A stretch of 64,000 nucleotides of DNA from Actinokineospora alba (GCF_004362515.1 NZ_SNXU01000001.1:2294001-2358000); one strand, 5' to 3'. Positions 10,477-18,628 are shown, counted from the first letter of the stretch. The notes: generated by a model from the sequence alone, not told the origin. Numbers and translations: made by a program.

Positions 10477-10914
10477 ATGAACCCTGAGCAGTGGCTCGCG
10501 CAGTACGACGAGAAACTGAAGCAGGCCGCGGCCGGTGCGGCGAAAGCCGACAAGGCGCTGCGGGAAGTCGGCGGGTCGGCGACGTCGCAGGACGGCGAGA
10601 TCACCGTGCGGGTGAACGCCAGCGGCGCGACGACCGGCCTGGTGCTGCGCCCGGGGGTGCGCGACATCGAGCCTGAGCACCTCGCTCGGCAGATCCTGGA
10701 ACTCACCCGGCAGGCGCAGCGCGCCGCCGGGGAACAGGTCGTCGTGGCGATGCAGGAGTTCATCGGCGACGGGGCCGCGCTCGACGTGGTCAAGGCGCAC
10801 CTGCCCGAGGGCCACACGAGCGACGGTGCCGACGAGCCGATGAACGTCGAACTCAAGCGCGACACCAGGGCCGACGACGAGTACTTCGACAACCCACCCG
10901 AAGTCGTCAACTAG
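10477..10914 (+). CDS. YbaB/EbfC-like nucleoid-associated protein (ESX-associated type)
   Basis: A 145-aa small protein with the YbaB/EbfC fold: an N-terminal helix (MNPEQWLAQYDEKLKQA), a beta region with SQDGEITVRVNASGATTGLVL, and a long C-terminal helix (RQILELTRQAQRAAGEQV), ending in an acidic tail. Many actinobacterial copies of this family lie next to ESX or WXG100-like genes, as here, where the next two genes encode an EspC-like and a WXG-like protein. It probably binds DNA or acts as an accessory factor. GAGGGGCGAGG precedes the ATG. Confidence 0.75.
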   Translation: MNPEQWLAQYDEKLKQAAAGAAKADKALREVGGSATSQDGEITVRVNASGATTGLVLRPGVRDIEPEHLARQILELTRQAQRAAGEQVVVAMQEFIGDGAALDVVKAHLPEGHTSDGADEPMNVELKRDTRADDEYFDNPPEVVN

Positions 10915-10929
10915 GGAACGGCGGATCAC

Positions 10930-11235
10930 ATGGGCAACGGTTTCTCCGTCAACGTGGCCGAGGTTCGGGTGCACTCCCGCACCGTCGCGGCCTGCGCGGC
11001 GCAGGTCCGGTCGGCCACCGGCGCCGCGCAGTCGGTGTCGGACGGCGCGTACGGCGTCATCGGACAGTTCTTCGCCTCGGCGATCCTCAGCGCGTGCGGG
11101 GACGTCGTGCAGGGCATCGCGAAGGTCGCGACCGCCGTCGACGACGTGCGCGAGGGCCTGCAGGCCGTGGCGGACCAGTACTCGAGCATCGAAGCCGACA
11201 TCACGGCGACCCTCAGCGGGAAGGTGGGCGCATGA
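10930..11235 (+). CDS. EspC-like (DUF2580) ESX secretion-associated protein
   Basis: A 101-aa helical-hairpin protein resembling the EspC/DUF2580 family of small type VII-associated proteins. It has two long amphipathic helices (about 5-40 and 55-95) joined by a glycine-containing turn. The start MGNGFSVNVAEVRVHSRTVAACAAQ and the end VREGLQAVADQYSSIEAD are typical. Its stop overlaps the ATG of the next gene (ATGA), implying a coupled pair and probably a heterodimer, as is usual for such proteins. No type VII secretion ATPase gene is present in the window. Confidence 0.65.
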   Translation: MGNGFSVNVAEVRVHSRTVAACAAQVRSATGAAQSVSDGAYGVIGQFFASAILSACGDVVQGIAKVATAVDDVREGLQAVADQYSSIEADITATLSGKVGA

Positions 11236-12686
11236 CCACGACCACGAGTTCGGCGCCCACCGCCGAACAGGGCGCCGCCAACCTGACCAACGACGTCCGC
11301 AGCGCCAAGGACGCCATCGAGCGCGGTGACTGGCTCGACGCCGGCATGGCGATCAGCAACGTGGCGATGGACGTCATCAGCATCGCGGGCGACCCGCTGG
11401 GCGCGGCGGCGGGCGCCGGGTTCGGCTGGATCATCGAGCACATCTCGTTCCTGCGCGAGCCGTTCGACGCCCTGCTCGGCGACGTCAACTCGATCACGGG
11501 CAGCGCGCAGGGCTGGATGAAGGCGGGCACGGAGATCACCGCGGTCGCCGAGCGCTACCGGGAGGCCGCGCGGACCGAGACGTGCAACTGGCACGGCACG
11601 GCAAGCGACTCCTATCGCAGTGCCAGCGCCACCCAGGCCCAAGGTCTCGACGCGCTGGCGCAGGTCAGCCAGGGCATCGGCCAGGCCATCCAGGGCGCGG
11701 GCCAACTGCTCGCCGAGGTGCGCAAGACGGTTCTGGACTTCATCAACAAGTGCGTCCAGAAAGTCATCATGATCATCATCGAGGCGCTGGCCGCGGCCTG
11801 GCTGAGCTTCGGGGCCAGCATCGCCCAGGGCATCGTGCAGTCGGTGGCCGAGGCGGTGCAGACGGCGCAGAAGATCATCGGCAAGATCCAGAAGTTCATC
11901 TCGTCGCTGCAGAAGATCATGCAGACGGTGCAGAAGATCGTGAACCTGGCGAAGGCGGTCAAGCAGCTGCTGGAGACCATCGGCGGCCGCGCCAACCGCA
12001 CGCGGGGCGCCAACACCACCCAGCCCGCGGCCATCGACACCACCGGAATCGACGCGGCGGCGAACCGGCAGTACAGCCAGGCCACCGCGCCCGCCGGGAA
12101 CTACACCCAGACCACGCACCGGGACTACAACTACGACCAGTACCGGCCGGGCACGTCGACGATGCAGCCGAACTACACGCACACCGCGCAGCCGGTGCCC
12201 AGCCGCTACCAGCCACCGACCGGTGCGGGCACGGGCAGGCCGGGCTACCCGACCACCGGTGCGCCAGGTTCGCCTTCCCCGGTGCCGAGCTTCGGTCCCA
12301 GCGGCCCGCCGCCGGACCAGGGCGCCCCGGCGTCGCGGGTCGACCGCGCCCGCTGGATCGGCGACGCCGTGGAGATCCTGATCAACCACGGGGTCGAGCC
12401 GTCGAAGATCGACGCGGAGCAGATCGCCCGCATCGTCGACCGCGCCTCGGGGGGCAACCCGCACGCGATGGATCTGCAGGATCCCAACGCGGCCAACGGA
12501 TTCCCGCCCAAGGGGCTGACGCAGATCACAGACCCGGTGTTCCAGCAGCACCAGCTGCCGGGTCACCCGAACATCTGGGCGCCGGTGGACAACATGCTCG
12601 CCGGGGTCATGTACTTCCTGGCGCAGTGGGGGTCGCTGATGGAGGCGTTCGACTCGTTCGGGCCGCCGACGATGTCGCGGTCGTAG
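11232..12686 (+). CDS. WXG100-like protein with degenerate lysozyme-like C-terminal domain
   Basis: A 484-aa protein. Residues 1-150 form a WXG100-like helical region including CNWHGTASDSYR, where the W-x-G turn is seen. Residues 160-255 are coiled-coil and amphipathic with many KI and Q repeats. Residues 260-370 are a Pro/Thr/Gln/Tyr-rich linker. Residues 380-484 resemble the transglycosylase-like domain of phage tape-measure and ESX effector proteins (SGGNPHAMDLQD, GFPPKGLTQI, NIWAPVDNMLAG). The catalytic glutamate expected just before SGGNP is alanine here (DRASGGNP), so lytic activity is doubtful. It is probably secreted with the EspC-like partner, with which it overlaps by 4 bp. Confidence 0.7.
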   Translation: MTTTTSSAPTAEQGAANLTNDVRSAKDAIERGDWLDAGMAISNVAMDVISIAGDPLGAAAGAGFGWIIEHISFLREPFDALLGDVNSITGSAQGWMKAGTEITAVAERYREAARTETCNWHGTASDSYRSASATQAQGLDALAQVSQGIGQAIQGAGQLLAEVRKTVLDFINKCVQKVIMIIIEALAAAWLSFGASIAQGIVQSVAEAVQTAQKIIGKIQKFISSLQKIMQTVQKIVNLAKAVKQLLETIGGRANRTRGANTTQPAAIDTTGIDAAANRQYSQATAPAGNYTQTTHRDYNYDQYRPGTSTMQPNYTHTAQPVPSRYQPPTGAGTGRPGYPTTGAPGSPSPVPSFGPSGPPPDQGAPASRVDRARWIGDAVEILINHGVEPSKIDAEQIARIVDRASGGNPHAMDLQDPNAANGFPPKGLTQITDPVFQQHQLPGHPNIWAPVDNMLAGVMYFLAQWGSLMEAFDSFGPPTMSRS

Positions 12687-12694
12687 TCGGTCGG

Positions 12695-12722
12695 GCGGTC
12701 CCGCTTCGGGGAGCGGGATCGC
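12695..12722 (+). terminator. Hairpin terminator after the ESX-like gene set
   Basis: Inverted repeat GCGGTCCCGCT / AGCGGGATCGC with a 6-nt loop (one G-U pair), 9 nt after the stop of the WXG-like gene and followed by TGGTTTGT. This suits rho-independent termination of the three-gene transcript. Confidence 0.65.
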
Positions 12723-12827
12723 CTGGTTTGTCACGGTTCGGACTCGGTGGCAACCGGGTGCCGGGCGGTGGCGTGTTCCTGGTGTCGACGGCCCGCGAGG
12801 TGGCCGCCAGAGCTTCAGGAGCACACC

Positions 12828-13445
12828 ATGTCTTTGTACCGCAAGGGAATCACGCTCATCGCCGCTGTCACTCTGGGCGGCTTCGCGCTCGTGGGCTGCG
12901 CATCCACCTCCGTCGGCGCGGGTTCTTCGGGTGCGACGGCCACGTCGGCTACGTCCGCTGTCACCACGACCGTCGCGAGTCCGGTTCCCAGCACTTCGTC
13001 CGCCCCGCCTGGGACGACCACCAAGGCCCCGGCCGCGCCGACGCTCGGGCCGGACGGGTTCGGCGCACTCAAGCTCGGGATGTCACGGGCCAACGCCCTC
13101 GCCACCGGCCTGATCACCGACGCCCCGGCTGCCCCGAGCGGCTGCGCCGGACACAAGTACAAGGCGTACAAGGTCGCGGAGAACAGCTTCCCGGTTGGAA
13201 TCTCCTCGACGAAGGGCGTCTCGTCGCTCTTCGCGGTGGGCGACATGCGCACGCCGGAGGGGATTCACCTTGGCTCGACCAAGGAGCAGGTTTCCGCGGC
13301 GTATCCCGCGATCGAGCAGGTCGTCAACGGTCACGTGGTCAAGGTCCCGGGCAATGTCAATGCCTACTACACGATGCTGTTCGACAAGTCCGGCAAGCTC
13401 CGCGAGCTTGGCCTCGCGATCAGCGGCCAGGAGTGCTTCGGCTGA
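12828..13445 (+). CDS. Putative lipoprotein
   Basis: A 205-aa secreted lipoprotein. The signal peptide MSLYRKGITLIAAVTLGGFA ends in a lipobox with the lipidated cysteine at residue 24 (LVGC). A Ser/Thr/Ala/Pro linker spans about 25-68. A globular domain follows with FGALKLGMSRANALATGLI, a fold start often seen in small extracellular domains, and cysteines near residues 105 and 203 that may pair. AGGAG lies 6 nt before the ATG. No enzymatic motif is recognised. It ends one nucleotide before the convergent glpD gene. Confidence 0.75.
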   Translation: MSLYRKGITLIAAVTLGGFALVGCASTSVGAGSSGATATSATSAVTTTVASPVPSTSSAPPGTTTKAPAAPTLGPDGFGALKLGMSRANALATGLITDAPAAPSGCAGHKYKAYKVAENSFPVGISSTKGVSSLFAVGDMRTPEGIHLGSTKEQVSAAYPAIEQVVNGHVVKVPGNVNAYYTMLFDKSGKLRELGLAISGQECFG

Positions 13446-13446
13446 G

Positions 13447-14997
13447 TCAGGCTTGCTGGGTGAGTCCGTTCAGGGCGCGGGCGACGAGGTCGGTCACCGC
13501 GGGCATGGCGACCTCCAGCTCGGCTGGGACCAAACCGATGCGGGTGCGGCGGTGCAGGACGTCCGCGGCGTCCAGCGCACCCTCCTGGCGGACCGCCCAC
13601 ACGACTTCCGCTGCGGTCAACGGGATTCCCGGTGCGACCGGCTCGGCGAGGGTCGGGTCGAGTTCGCCCATGGCGTGGATGGTGGCGGCCTCGGTGCCGT
13701 AGCGGAACCGCAACCGGGCCGGGGCGTCCACAGTGGACAACTCGGCCCGGGGGGCGGCGCCGACCAGGGGGAGTGACTTCGTCACCGAGGGGCCCGCGGG
13801 CAAGTCCACGGCGTCGACGGCGTCGGCGGCCATCCTGCGGTAGGTGGTGAGTTTGCCGCCGACGACGGTGACCACGCCGTTGGGTGCCCGCACGACGGCG
13901 TGGTGGCGGGAGAGGTCGGCGCTTCGCTTGCTGGTGCCCGGAATGTCGATCAAGGGGCGCAGACCGGCGAAGCGGCCCAGGATGTCGTCGCGGGTCAGCG
14001 GATGTTCCAGGACGCTGGAGGCCACGTCGAGCAGGAAGTCCACATCGGACTCCGGGACCGTGGGCACGTCGGGGATCTCGCCGTCGACCGGTTCGTCTGT
14101 GAGGCCGAGGTAGACGCGGCCGTCGGCCTGGGGCAGGACCAGGGCGTAGCGGCCGAAGTGGCCGGGGACCGGCACGGTGAGCGCCGTGTTCGAGATGCCC
14201 ATGCGGGCGCCGTCGAGGACCAGGTGGGAGCCGCGGGACGGGCGCAGGCGGACCGAGTCGACCAGGGTGCCCGCCCAGACGCCCGCCGCGTTGATCACGC
14301 TGCGGGCTTGGATGTCGACGGACTGGCCGGTGAGTCCGTCGACGATCTCGGCGCCGCCTCCGGTCAGCGACAGCACGCGGGCCCGGGTGATGATCCGGGC
14401 GCCGAAGCCCGCCGCCGTTCGGGCCAGGGCGACGACCAGGCGGGCGTCGTCGACGAGTTGGCCGTCGAAGGACAGCAGTCCGCCGCGCAGGCCGGTGCGG
14501 CGCAGGCCGGGGGCCAGGGCCAGCGCTTCCGGGCCGGACACCTTGTGCGGGCGGGGAAGCAGGCTCGACGGGGTGCGCGCGACCCGGCGCAGGATGTCGC
14601 CCGCGCTCAGGCCGGCGAAGATGAGTCCGGCGTCGCGAGTGGACACCTCGGGCAGCAGGGGGACCAACTGGGGCAGGCCCCGGGTGAGGTGTGGGGCGGT
14701 GCGGGTCATGAGGATGCCGCGCTCGACCGCGCTCTCGTGGGCCAGGCCGACATCGCCTTTCGCCAGGTAGCGCAGGCCGCCGTGGACGAGCTTGCTCGAC
14801 CAGCGCGACGTCCCGAAGGCGAGGTCGTGGGCCTCGACGAGGGCGACCGACAAGCCGCGGGAGGCGGCGTCGAGCGCCACGCCCGCGCCGGTGACCCCGC
14901 CGCCCACGACGAGCACGTCGACGACCTCGCCCGCGTCGAGCGCCTCGAGGTCGTTCGCCCGCCGCTGGGCGTTGAGGGCGGTGTTGCGCTGGATCAT
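13447..14997 (-). CDS. glpD: Glycerol-3-phosphate dehydrogenase (FAD)
   Basis: A 516-aa FAD-dependent sn-glycerol-3-phosphate dehydrogenase of the GlpD family, oxidising G3P to dihydroxyacetone phosphate and feeding the quinone pool. The dinucleotide motif VVGGGVTGAGVALDAASRGL starts near residue 30, followed by FGTSRWSSKLVHGGLRYL, the family signature, then KRSADLSRHHAVV and VVGGKLTTYR near the C-terminus. Length is slightly short of some homologues. Its ATG lies in a 4-bp overlap with the TetR stop upstream, so both are in one operon. The order glpD-TetR-divergent flavoprotein matches Rv2249c-Rv2250c-Rv2251 as I recall it. Confidence 0.93.
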   Translation of the reverse strand: MIQRNTALNAQRRANDLEALDAGEVVDVLVVGGGVTGAGVALDAASRGLSVALVEAHDLAFGTSRWSSKLVHGGLRYLAKGDVGLAHESAVERGILMTRTAPHLTRGLPQLVPLLPEVSTRDAGLIFAGLSAGDILRRVARTPSSLLPRPHKVSGPEALALAPGLRRTGLRGGLLSFDGQLVDDARLVVALARTAAGFGARIITRARVLSLTGGGAEIVDGLTGQSVDIQARSVINAAGVWAGTLVDSVRLRPSRGSHLVLDGARMGISNTALTVPVPGHFGRYALVLPQADGRVYLGLTDEPVDGEIPDVPTVPESDVDFLLDVASSVLEHPLTRDDILGRFAGLRPLIDIPGTSKRSADLSRHHAVVRAPNGVVTVVGGKLTTYRRMAADAVDAVDLPAGPSVTKSLPLVGAAPRAELSTVDAPARLRFRYGTEAATIHAMGELDPTLAEPVAPGIPLTAAEVVWAVRQEGALDAADVLHRRTRIGLVPAELEVAMPAVTDLVARALNGLTQQA

Positions 14998-15602
14998 GGC
15001 CGCTCCGGTCGCAGACTTGTGTCGAGTATGTGGGTGAGTTCGCCGAACAGCAGGTCGGAGTCGACGTCGGCGGTCGCGGGGGCGTGCGACAGGGCGAAGG
15101 ACTGCAGCAGCAGCAGGGTCGCGCGGGCCTGGGCGGCCGGGTCGGCGCGGCGGACCGAACCGTCCTCGTGGCCCGCGACGAGCTGCGCCTGCAGGAAGTA
15201 CTCGGCGAGCCGCTGGGTCGAGCCGAGGCGCTCGACGACGTAGGGCAGCACGAGCGCGCCGTCGCGGTCGAGGATCGTGCGCATCAGGGGGTCGGCGACG
15301 AGGGCGCGGATACCCGCCACGGCACCGGCGACCAGCCGTTCCCGGGCGGTCGGGAGGCCGCTGACACCTTGCTGGGCCTCGTCGAGAATGAGGGCGAACT
15401 CCCTGGTCATCAGGTTGGTGATCAGCGTCCGGACGTCGGGGAACCGGCGGTAGAGCGTCATCCGGCTGACCTCGGCCCGGCGCGCGACGTCGGTCAGCGT
15501 GGTGCGTCCGACGCCTTGGTCGAGGACGCAGGCGCGGGCGGCGTCGAGGAGGGTGTCGTCATCCACCCGTGCGGGGGAAGTTGTGTGACGTTTTGCCGTC
15601 AT
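14994..15602 (-). CDS. TetR-family regulator of the glpD/flavoprotein locus
   Basis: A 202-aa TetR repressor with its HTH at about residues 30-58 (GVGRTTLTDVARRAEVSRMTLYRRFPD) and a helical ligand domain. It is co-transcribed with glpD (4-bp overlap) and diverges from the flavoprotein oxidase gene with only 17 bp between the two starts, so one operator could control both directions. Paired inverted repeats cover this start region. The inducer is unknown; a glycerol-lipid or acyl ligand would suit the neighbours. Confidence 0.85.
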   Translation of the reverse strand: MTAKRHTTSPARVDDDTLLDAARACVLDQGVGRTTLTDVARRAEVSRMTLYRRFPDVRTLITNLMTREFALILDEAQQGVSGLPTARERLVAGAVAGIRALVADPLMRTILDRDGALVLPYVVERLGSTQRLAEYFLQAQLVAGHEDGSVRRADPAAQARATLLLLQSFALSHAPATADVDSDLLFGELTHILDTSLRPERP

Positions 15603-15610
15603 GTGTCACA
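15584..15610. promoter_or_regulatory. Candidate TetR operator at divergent starts
   Basis: TGACG (15586-15590) and CGTCA (15597-15601) form a perfect inverted repeat with a 6-nt spacer. A second pair, TGTGAC (15584) and GTCACA (to 15610), surrounds it with a slightly different centre. The block spans the ATG of the TetR gene and reaches to within 10 bp of the divergent GTG. Symmetry is seen directly; binding is inferred. Confidence 0.45.
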
Positions 15611-15619
15611 CTCTAGCTT

Positions 15620-17266
15620 GTGAACCTGCCTGTGGACCACCTCGACCACCTCGTCCGGGGAAGCTGGACGCCGTCCGGCGGCGGCGCCGCCGACCTGCCC
15701 GAGCACGCGGCCAAGTGGCTCGCCGAGCGCACCGGCCTGGTCGCCCGGGACACGCCCGCCGCGCCGGACTCCGCGCTCGCGGTCGCCGACTCGGCGCTGC
15801 CCGACGCCGCCCGCGCCGCCTTGGCCGCCGTGGTCGGCGACGAGCACGTGCTGCTCGACCGCGACGCCCGACTCGGCCGGACCGGCGGGCTGTCCTACCT
15901 CGACCTGCTGCGCCACCGCGGCGGCGGCGAGGTCACCGCGCCCGACGCGGTCGTGGTGCCCGCGGACCCCGCGCAGGTGCAGCGGGTCATCGAGGTGTGC
16001 GCCGAGCACGGCGTCGGCGTCGTCCCGTTCGGCGGCGGCACGTCCGTCGTCGGCGGCGTGCAGGCGCTGCGCGGCGAAAAGGCGTCGGTGGTCGTACTCG
16101 ACCTGATGCGGCTCGACAAGCTCGTGTCGGTCGACCCGGTCTCCCGGGTCGCGGTGCTGCAGGCGGGGGTCGTCGCGCCCGAAGCCGAGCGGCTCCTGGC
16201 CGAGCACGGGTTCACCCTCGGCCACTTCCCGCAGTCGTTCGAGCGCGCCACCATCGGCGGCTTCGCCGCGACCCGCTCCTCCGGTCAGGCATCGGCGGGC
16301 TACGGCCGCTTCGAGGACATGGTCGAAGGCGTCCGCCTCGCCACCCCCCGCGGCGAGTGGCACGTCGGGGTGTCGCCCGCGTCGGCCGCCGGACCGGACC
16401 TCAAGCAGCTCATCGTCGGCAGTGAGGGCGCGTTCGGTGTGATCACCGAGGTGACCGTTCGGGTGCGTCCCATCCCGGCTTTCGACCGCTACGAGGGCTT
16501 CGTCCTCGACGGCTGGTCCGCGGGCGCCGCCGCCGTCCGGGCCCTCGCCCAGAACGGCGCGCGCGGCACTGTCACCCGGCTGTCGGACCCCACCGAGACC
16601 GAGGTCGGCTTCGCCCTCAAGGGCGGCTGGAAGATGAACGCCGTCCGCGCCTACCTCAGGACGCGGGGCATCACCGATCCCTGCCTGCTCATCATCGGCT
16701 GGGAAGGCCGAACCAAGGCCGACCTGTCCGCCGCCCGCCGCGCCACCCTGCGCACGCTGCGCGAGCACAAGACCGTCTCGCTCGGCCAGGCAGCGGGCGC
16801 GGCCTGGCGCCACGGCCGCTTCGCGGGCCCCCGCCAGCGCGACGCCCTGATGGACGCCGGGGTGTGCGTCGAGACCCTGGAGACCGCCACCTACTGGTCG
16901 AAACTCGACGCTCTCCGCGACACCGTCCGGGACGCCTTGACCACCTCGCTGACGACTGAGGCGCATCGGCCGGTGGTGGCCTGCCACATCTCGCACACCT
17001 ACGAAACCGGCGCCTCCCTGTACTTCACAACCCTGGTGGCCCGCGACCTCGACGACCCGGTCGCCCAGTGGGCGAAGGCCAAACAGGCCGCCTGCGAAGC
17101 GATCTCCACTGACTCCTTGGGAACGATCTCCCACCACCACGCCACCGGCGTCGACCACGCGCCTTACCTACCGCGCGAAATCGGCCCGCTGGGCGTGGAG
17201 GTGCTGGGTGCGGTGAAACGGGAACTCGATCCGGAGGGCGTCCTCAACCCGGGCAAACTCATCTAG
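15620..17266 (+). CDS. FAD-binding oxidase, alkyldihydroxyacetonephosphate synthase-like
   Basis: A 548-aa flavoprotein of the VAO/PCMH family, close to alkylglycerone-phosphate synthase and Rv2251-type proteins. The PCMH FAD domain starts near residue 110 with VVVPADPAQVQRVIEVC and VVPFGGGTSVVGG, then GHFPQSFERATIGGFAATRSSGQASAGYGRFEDMV split across strands, and LIVGSEGAFGVITEVTVRVRP. The C-terminal cap ends with GTISHHHATGVDH and LDPEGVLNPGKLI, typical of this oxidase family. GTG at 15620 is used. Next to glpD, a role in glycerol-phosphate or ether-lipid metabolism is plausible; the actual substrate is untested. Confidence 0.88.
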   Translation: MNLPVDHLDHLVRGSWTPSGGGAADLPEHAAKWLAERTGLVARDTPAAPDSALAVADSALPDAARAALAAVVGDEHVLLDRDARLGRTGGLSYLDLLRHRGGGEVTAPDAVVVPADPAQVQRVIEVCAEHGVGVVPFGGGTSVVGGVQALRGEKASVVVLDLMRLDKLVSVDPVSRVAVLQAGVVAPEAERLLAEHGFTLGHFPQSFERATIGGFAATRSSGQASAGYGRFEDMVEGVRLATPRGEWHVGVSPASAAGPDLKQLIVGSEGAFGVITEVTVRVRPIPAFDRYEGFVLDGWSAGAAAVRALAQNGARGTVTRLSDPTETEVGFALKGGWKMNAVRAYLRTRGITDPCLLIIGWEGRTKADLSAARRATLRTLREHKTVSLGQAAGAAWRHGRFAGPRQRDALMDAGVCVETLETATYWSKLDALRDTVRDALTTSLTTEAHRPVVACHISHTYETGASLYFTTLVARDLDDPVAQWAKAKQAACEAISTDSLGTISHHHATGVDHAPYLPREIGPLGVEVLGAVKRELDPEGVLNPGKLI

Positions 17267-17302
17267 GGAAGGGGCACGCGGCAAGGGCAAGGGCGCACCA
17301 GC

Positions 17303-17595
17303 ACCACCCAAACAGGCACCCGGCGCCCAAAGCCCACCAAGGCCTAGGTGCGTCGGCGGATCACCCCAACAGGCACCCCGGCGCCCAAAGCCCACCAAGG
17401 CCTAGGTGCGTCGGCGGATCACCCCAACAGGCACCCCGGCGCCCAAAGCCCACCAAGGCCTAGGTGCGTCGGCGGATCACCCCAACAGGCACCCCGGCGC
17501 CCAAAGCCCACCAAGGCCTAGGTGCGTCGGCGGATCACCCCAACAGGCACCCCGGCGCCCAAAGCCCACCAAGGCCTAGGTGCGTCGGCGAACCA
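17303..17595. repeat. 58-bp tandem repeat array
   Basis: Four identical 58-bp units start at 17348, 17406, 17464 and 17522. A diverged partial unit lies upstream (about 17303-17347) and a truncated fifth starts at 17580. The array fills the 309-bp gap between the convergent flavoprotein and small membrane-protein genes. Each unit includes a copy of the last codons and stop of the membrane-protein gene, so the unit probably arose by duplication of that 3' end. Each contains CCTAGG and GGCGCC palindromes. No spacer variation is present, which rules out CRISPR. Confidence 0.95.
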
Positions 17596-17926
17596 CCCCC
17601 AGCCCAACTCCAGCGATCAGCCCGCCGAACAGCAGTGTCCACGACACCGTGGTGCGCTCACTGATCGCGCGCTCGCATAAATCGATGTAGGCGATCGTCA
17701 CCGGCTGGGAGTTCTCGCCGAGGCCGTTGACGATCGACCGCGTCTCCGCCCCGCCGAAGGTGTTGCCGCAGGAGACCTTCGGCCGCGCCAGGTCGGCGTT
17801 CGCCACCCGGACCGGTACGAGCGCCAAGACCAGGCCCAGCAGGAGTGCGGCCACCGACAGCACGGCGGCGAACCGGCGGGGGCTGAGGGTGATCCGGTCC
17901 AGCGGGTCTTCGGGTTCGGTGCTCAT
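17576..17926 (-). CDS. Small two-helix membrane protein
   Basis: A 116-aa protein with a cytoplasmic N-terminus (MSTEPEDPLDRITLSPRRFA), a transmembrane helix at about 20-42 (AVLSVAALLLGLVLALVPV), a 45-residue extracytoplasmic loop with two cysteines (VSCGNTF and IDLCERA), and a second helix near 92-110 ending VVRRRT. The start ATG 17926 was chosen for its position; upstream codons read through a palindromic repeat. I do not recognise the family. Its stop codon is inside the 58-bp repeat array. Confidence 0.65.
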   Translation of the reverse strand: MSTEPEDPLDRITLSPRRFAAVLSVAALLLGLVLALVPVRVANADLARPKVSCGNTFGGAETRSIVNGLGENSQPVTIAYIDLCERAISERTTVSWTLLFGGLIAGVGLGVVRRRT

Positions 17927-18009
17927 GGGGTGATCCTGGCAAATTTCCGGCGATCGTGGAGAAATCCATCCACAGGCAGTTCTCACCATCACCAGTTGAC
18001 CCCGAAACA

Positions 18010-18086
18010 CCCGCGAGTCCCCACCCCACGACAACGAGTTCTCACCTGAAGTGAGAACTCGTCGTCGGGAAGTGGGGACTCGCGGG
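18010..18086. repeat. 77-bp palindromic element, possible terminator of ahpCD
   Basis: Two 36-nt arms (18010-18045 and 18051-18086) are near-perfect reverse complements around a 5-nt CTGAA loop; the outer 15 and the inner 11 positions match fully and mismatches sit in the middle. The right arm touches the ahpD stop codon at 18088. It could terminate the ahpC-ahpD transcript. The arms carry GACTCGCG and CGAGTTC motifs that recur in the 60-bp dispersed repeat at 36,971 and 58,305. Confidence 0.85.
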
Positions 18087-18087
18087 G

Positions 18088-18627
18088 TCAGACCGAGACG
18101 GAGAGGACGGACTCGGCGTCGAGGGTGACGGCGGCCGCGTGGATCACGGAGGCGATCCGCAGGGCCTCGTGCACGGTCTCCCGGGAGACGCCGCTCGACC
18201 GCAGGGTCTTCTCGTGCGACTGCAGGCAGACGCCGCAGCCGGTGATGGCCGAGACGGCCAGGCACCACAGCTCGAAGTCGACCTTGTCCACGCCCGGCTT
18301 CGCGATGACCTGCATACGCAGCCGCGCGGGCAGATTCGCGTACTCGGGGTCGCCGATGAGGTGCTTGCCCCGGTAGTACACGTTGTTCATCGCCATGATC
18401 GACGCCGCCGAGAGCGCCGCGCCGCGGGCCTCCTCGGTCAGGTGCTCGCGGGCCGCCGCGTCGATCTCGCGCAGCACCTCGGCGCTGCGGGAGGTGACGG
18501 CACACGCGAGCGCCGCGCCCCACACCTGCTGCTTGGGCAGCGTCGAGGTGCCGATGACCGAGCCCAGGTTGAGCTTGGTGTCCTTGGCGTAGTCGGGCAT
18601 GGCGTTCTTCAGCGCGTCGAGCGACAT
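18088..18627 (-). CDS. ahpD: Alkyl hydroperoxide reductase D (AhpD)
   Basis: A 179-aa AhpD of the carboxymuconolactone decarboxylase superfamily. It carries the redox motif in ITGCGVCLQSHEKTL near residues 130-145, with both cysteines and the conserved histidine. AhpD re-reduces AhpC in actinobacteria that lack AhpF. It begins one nucleotide after the ahpC stop, so the two are translated from one mRNA controlled by the divergent OxyR. Length and motifs are normal. Confidence 0.95.
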   Translation of the reverse strand: MSLDALKNAMPDYAKDTKLNLGSVIGTSTLPKQQVWGAALACAVTSRSAEVLREIDAAAREHLTEEARGAALSAASIMAMNNVYYRGKHLIGDPEYANLPARLRMQVIAKPGVDKVDFELWCLAVSAITGCGVCLQSHEKTLRSSGVSRETVHEALRIASVIHAAAVTLDAESVLSVSV

Positions 18628-18628
18628 G

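Noticed and set aside
17348..17579. CRISPR array
   Set aside because: The units are fully identical and contiguous, with no variable spacers, and no cas gene is in the window.
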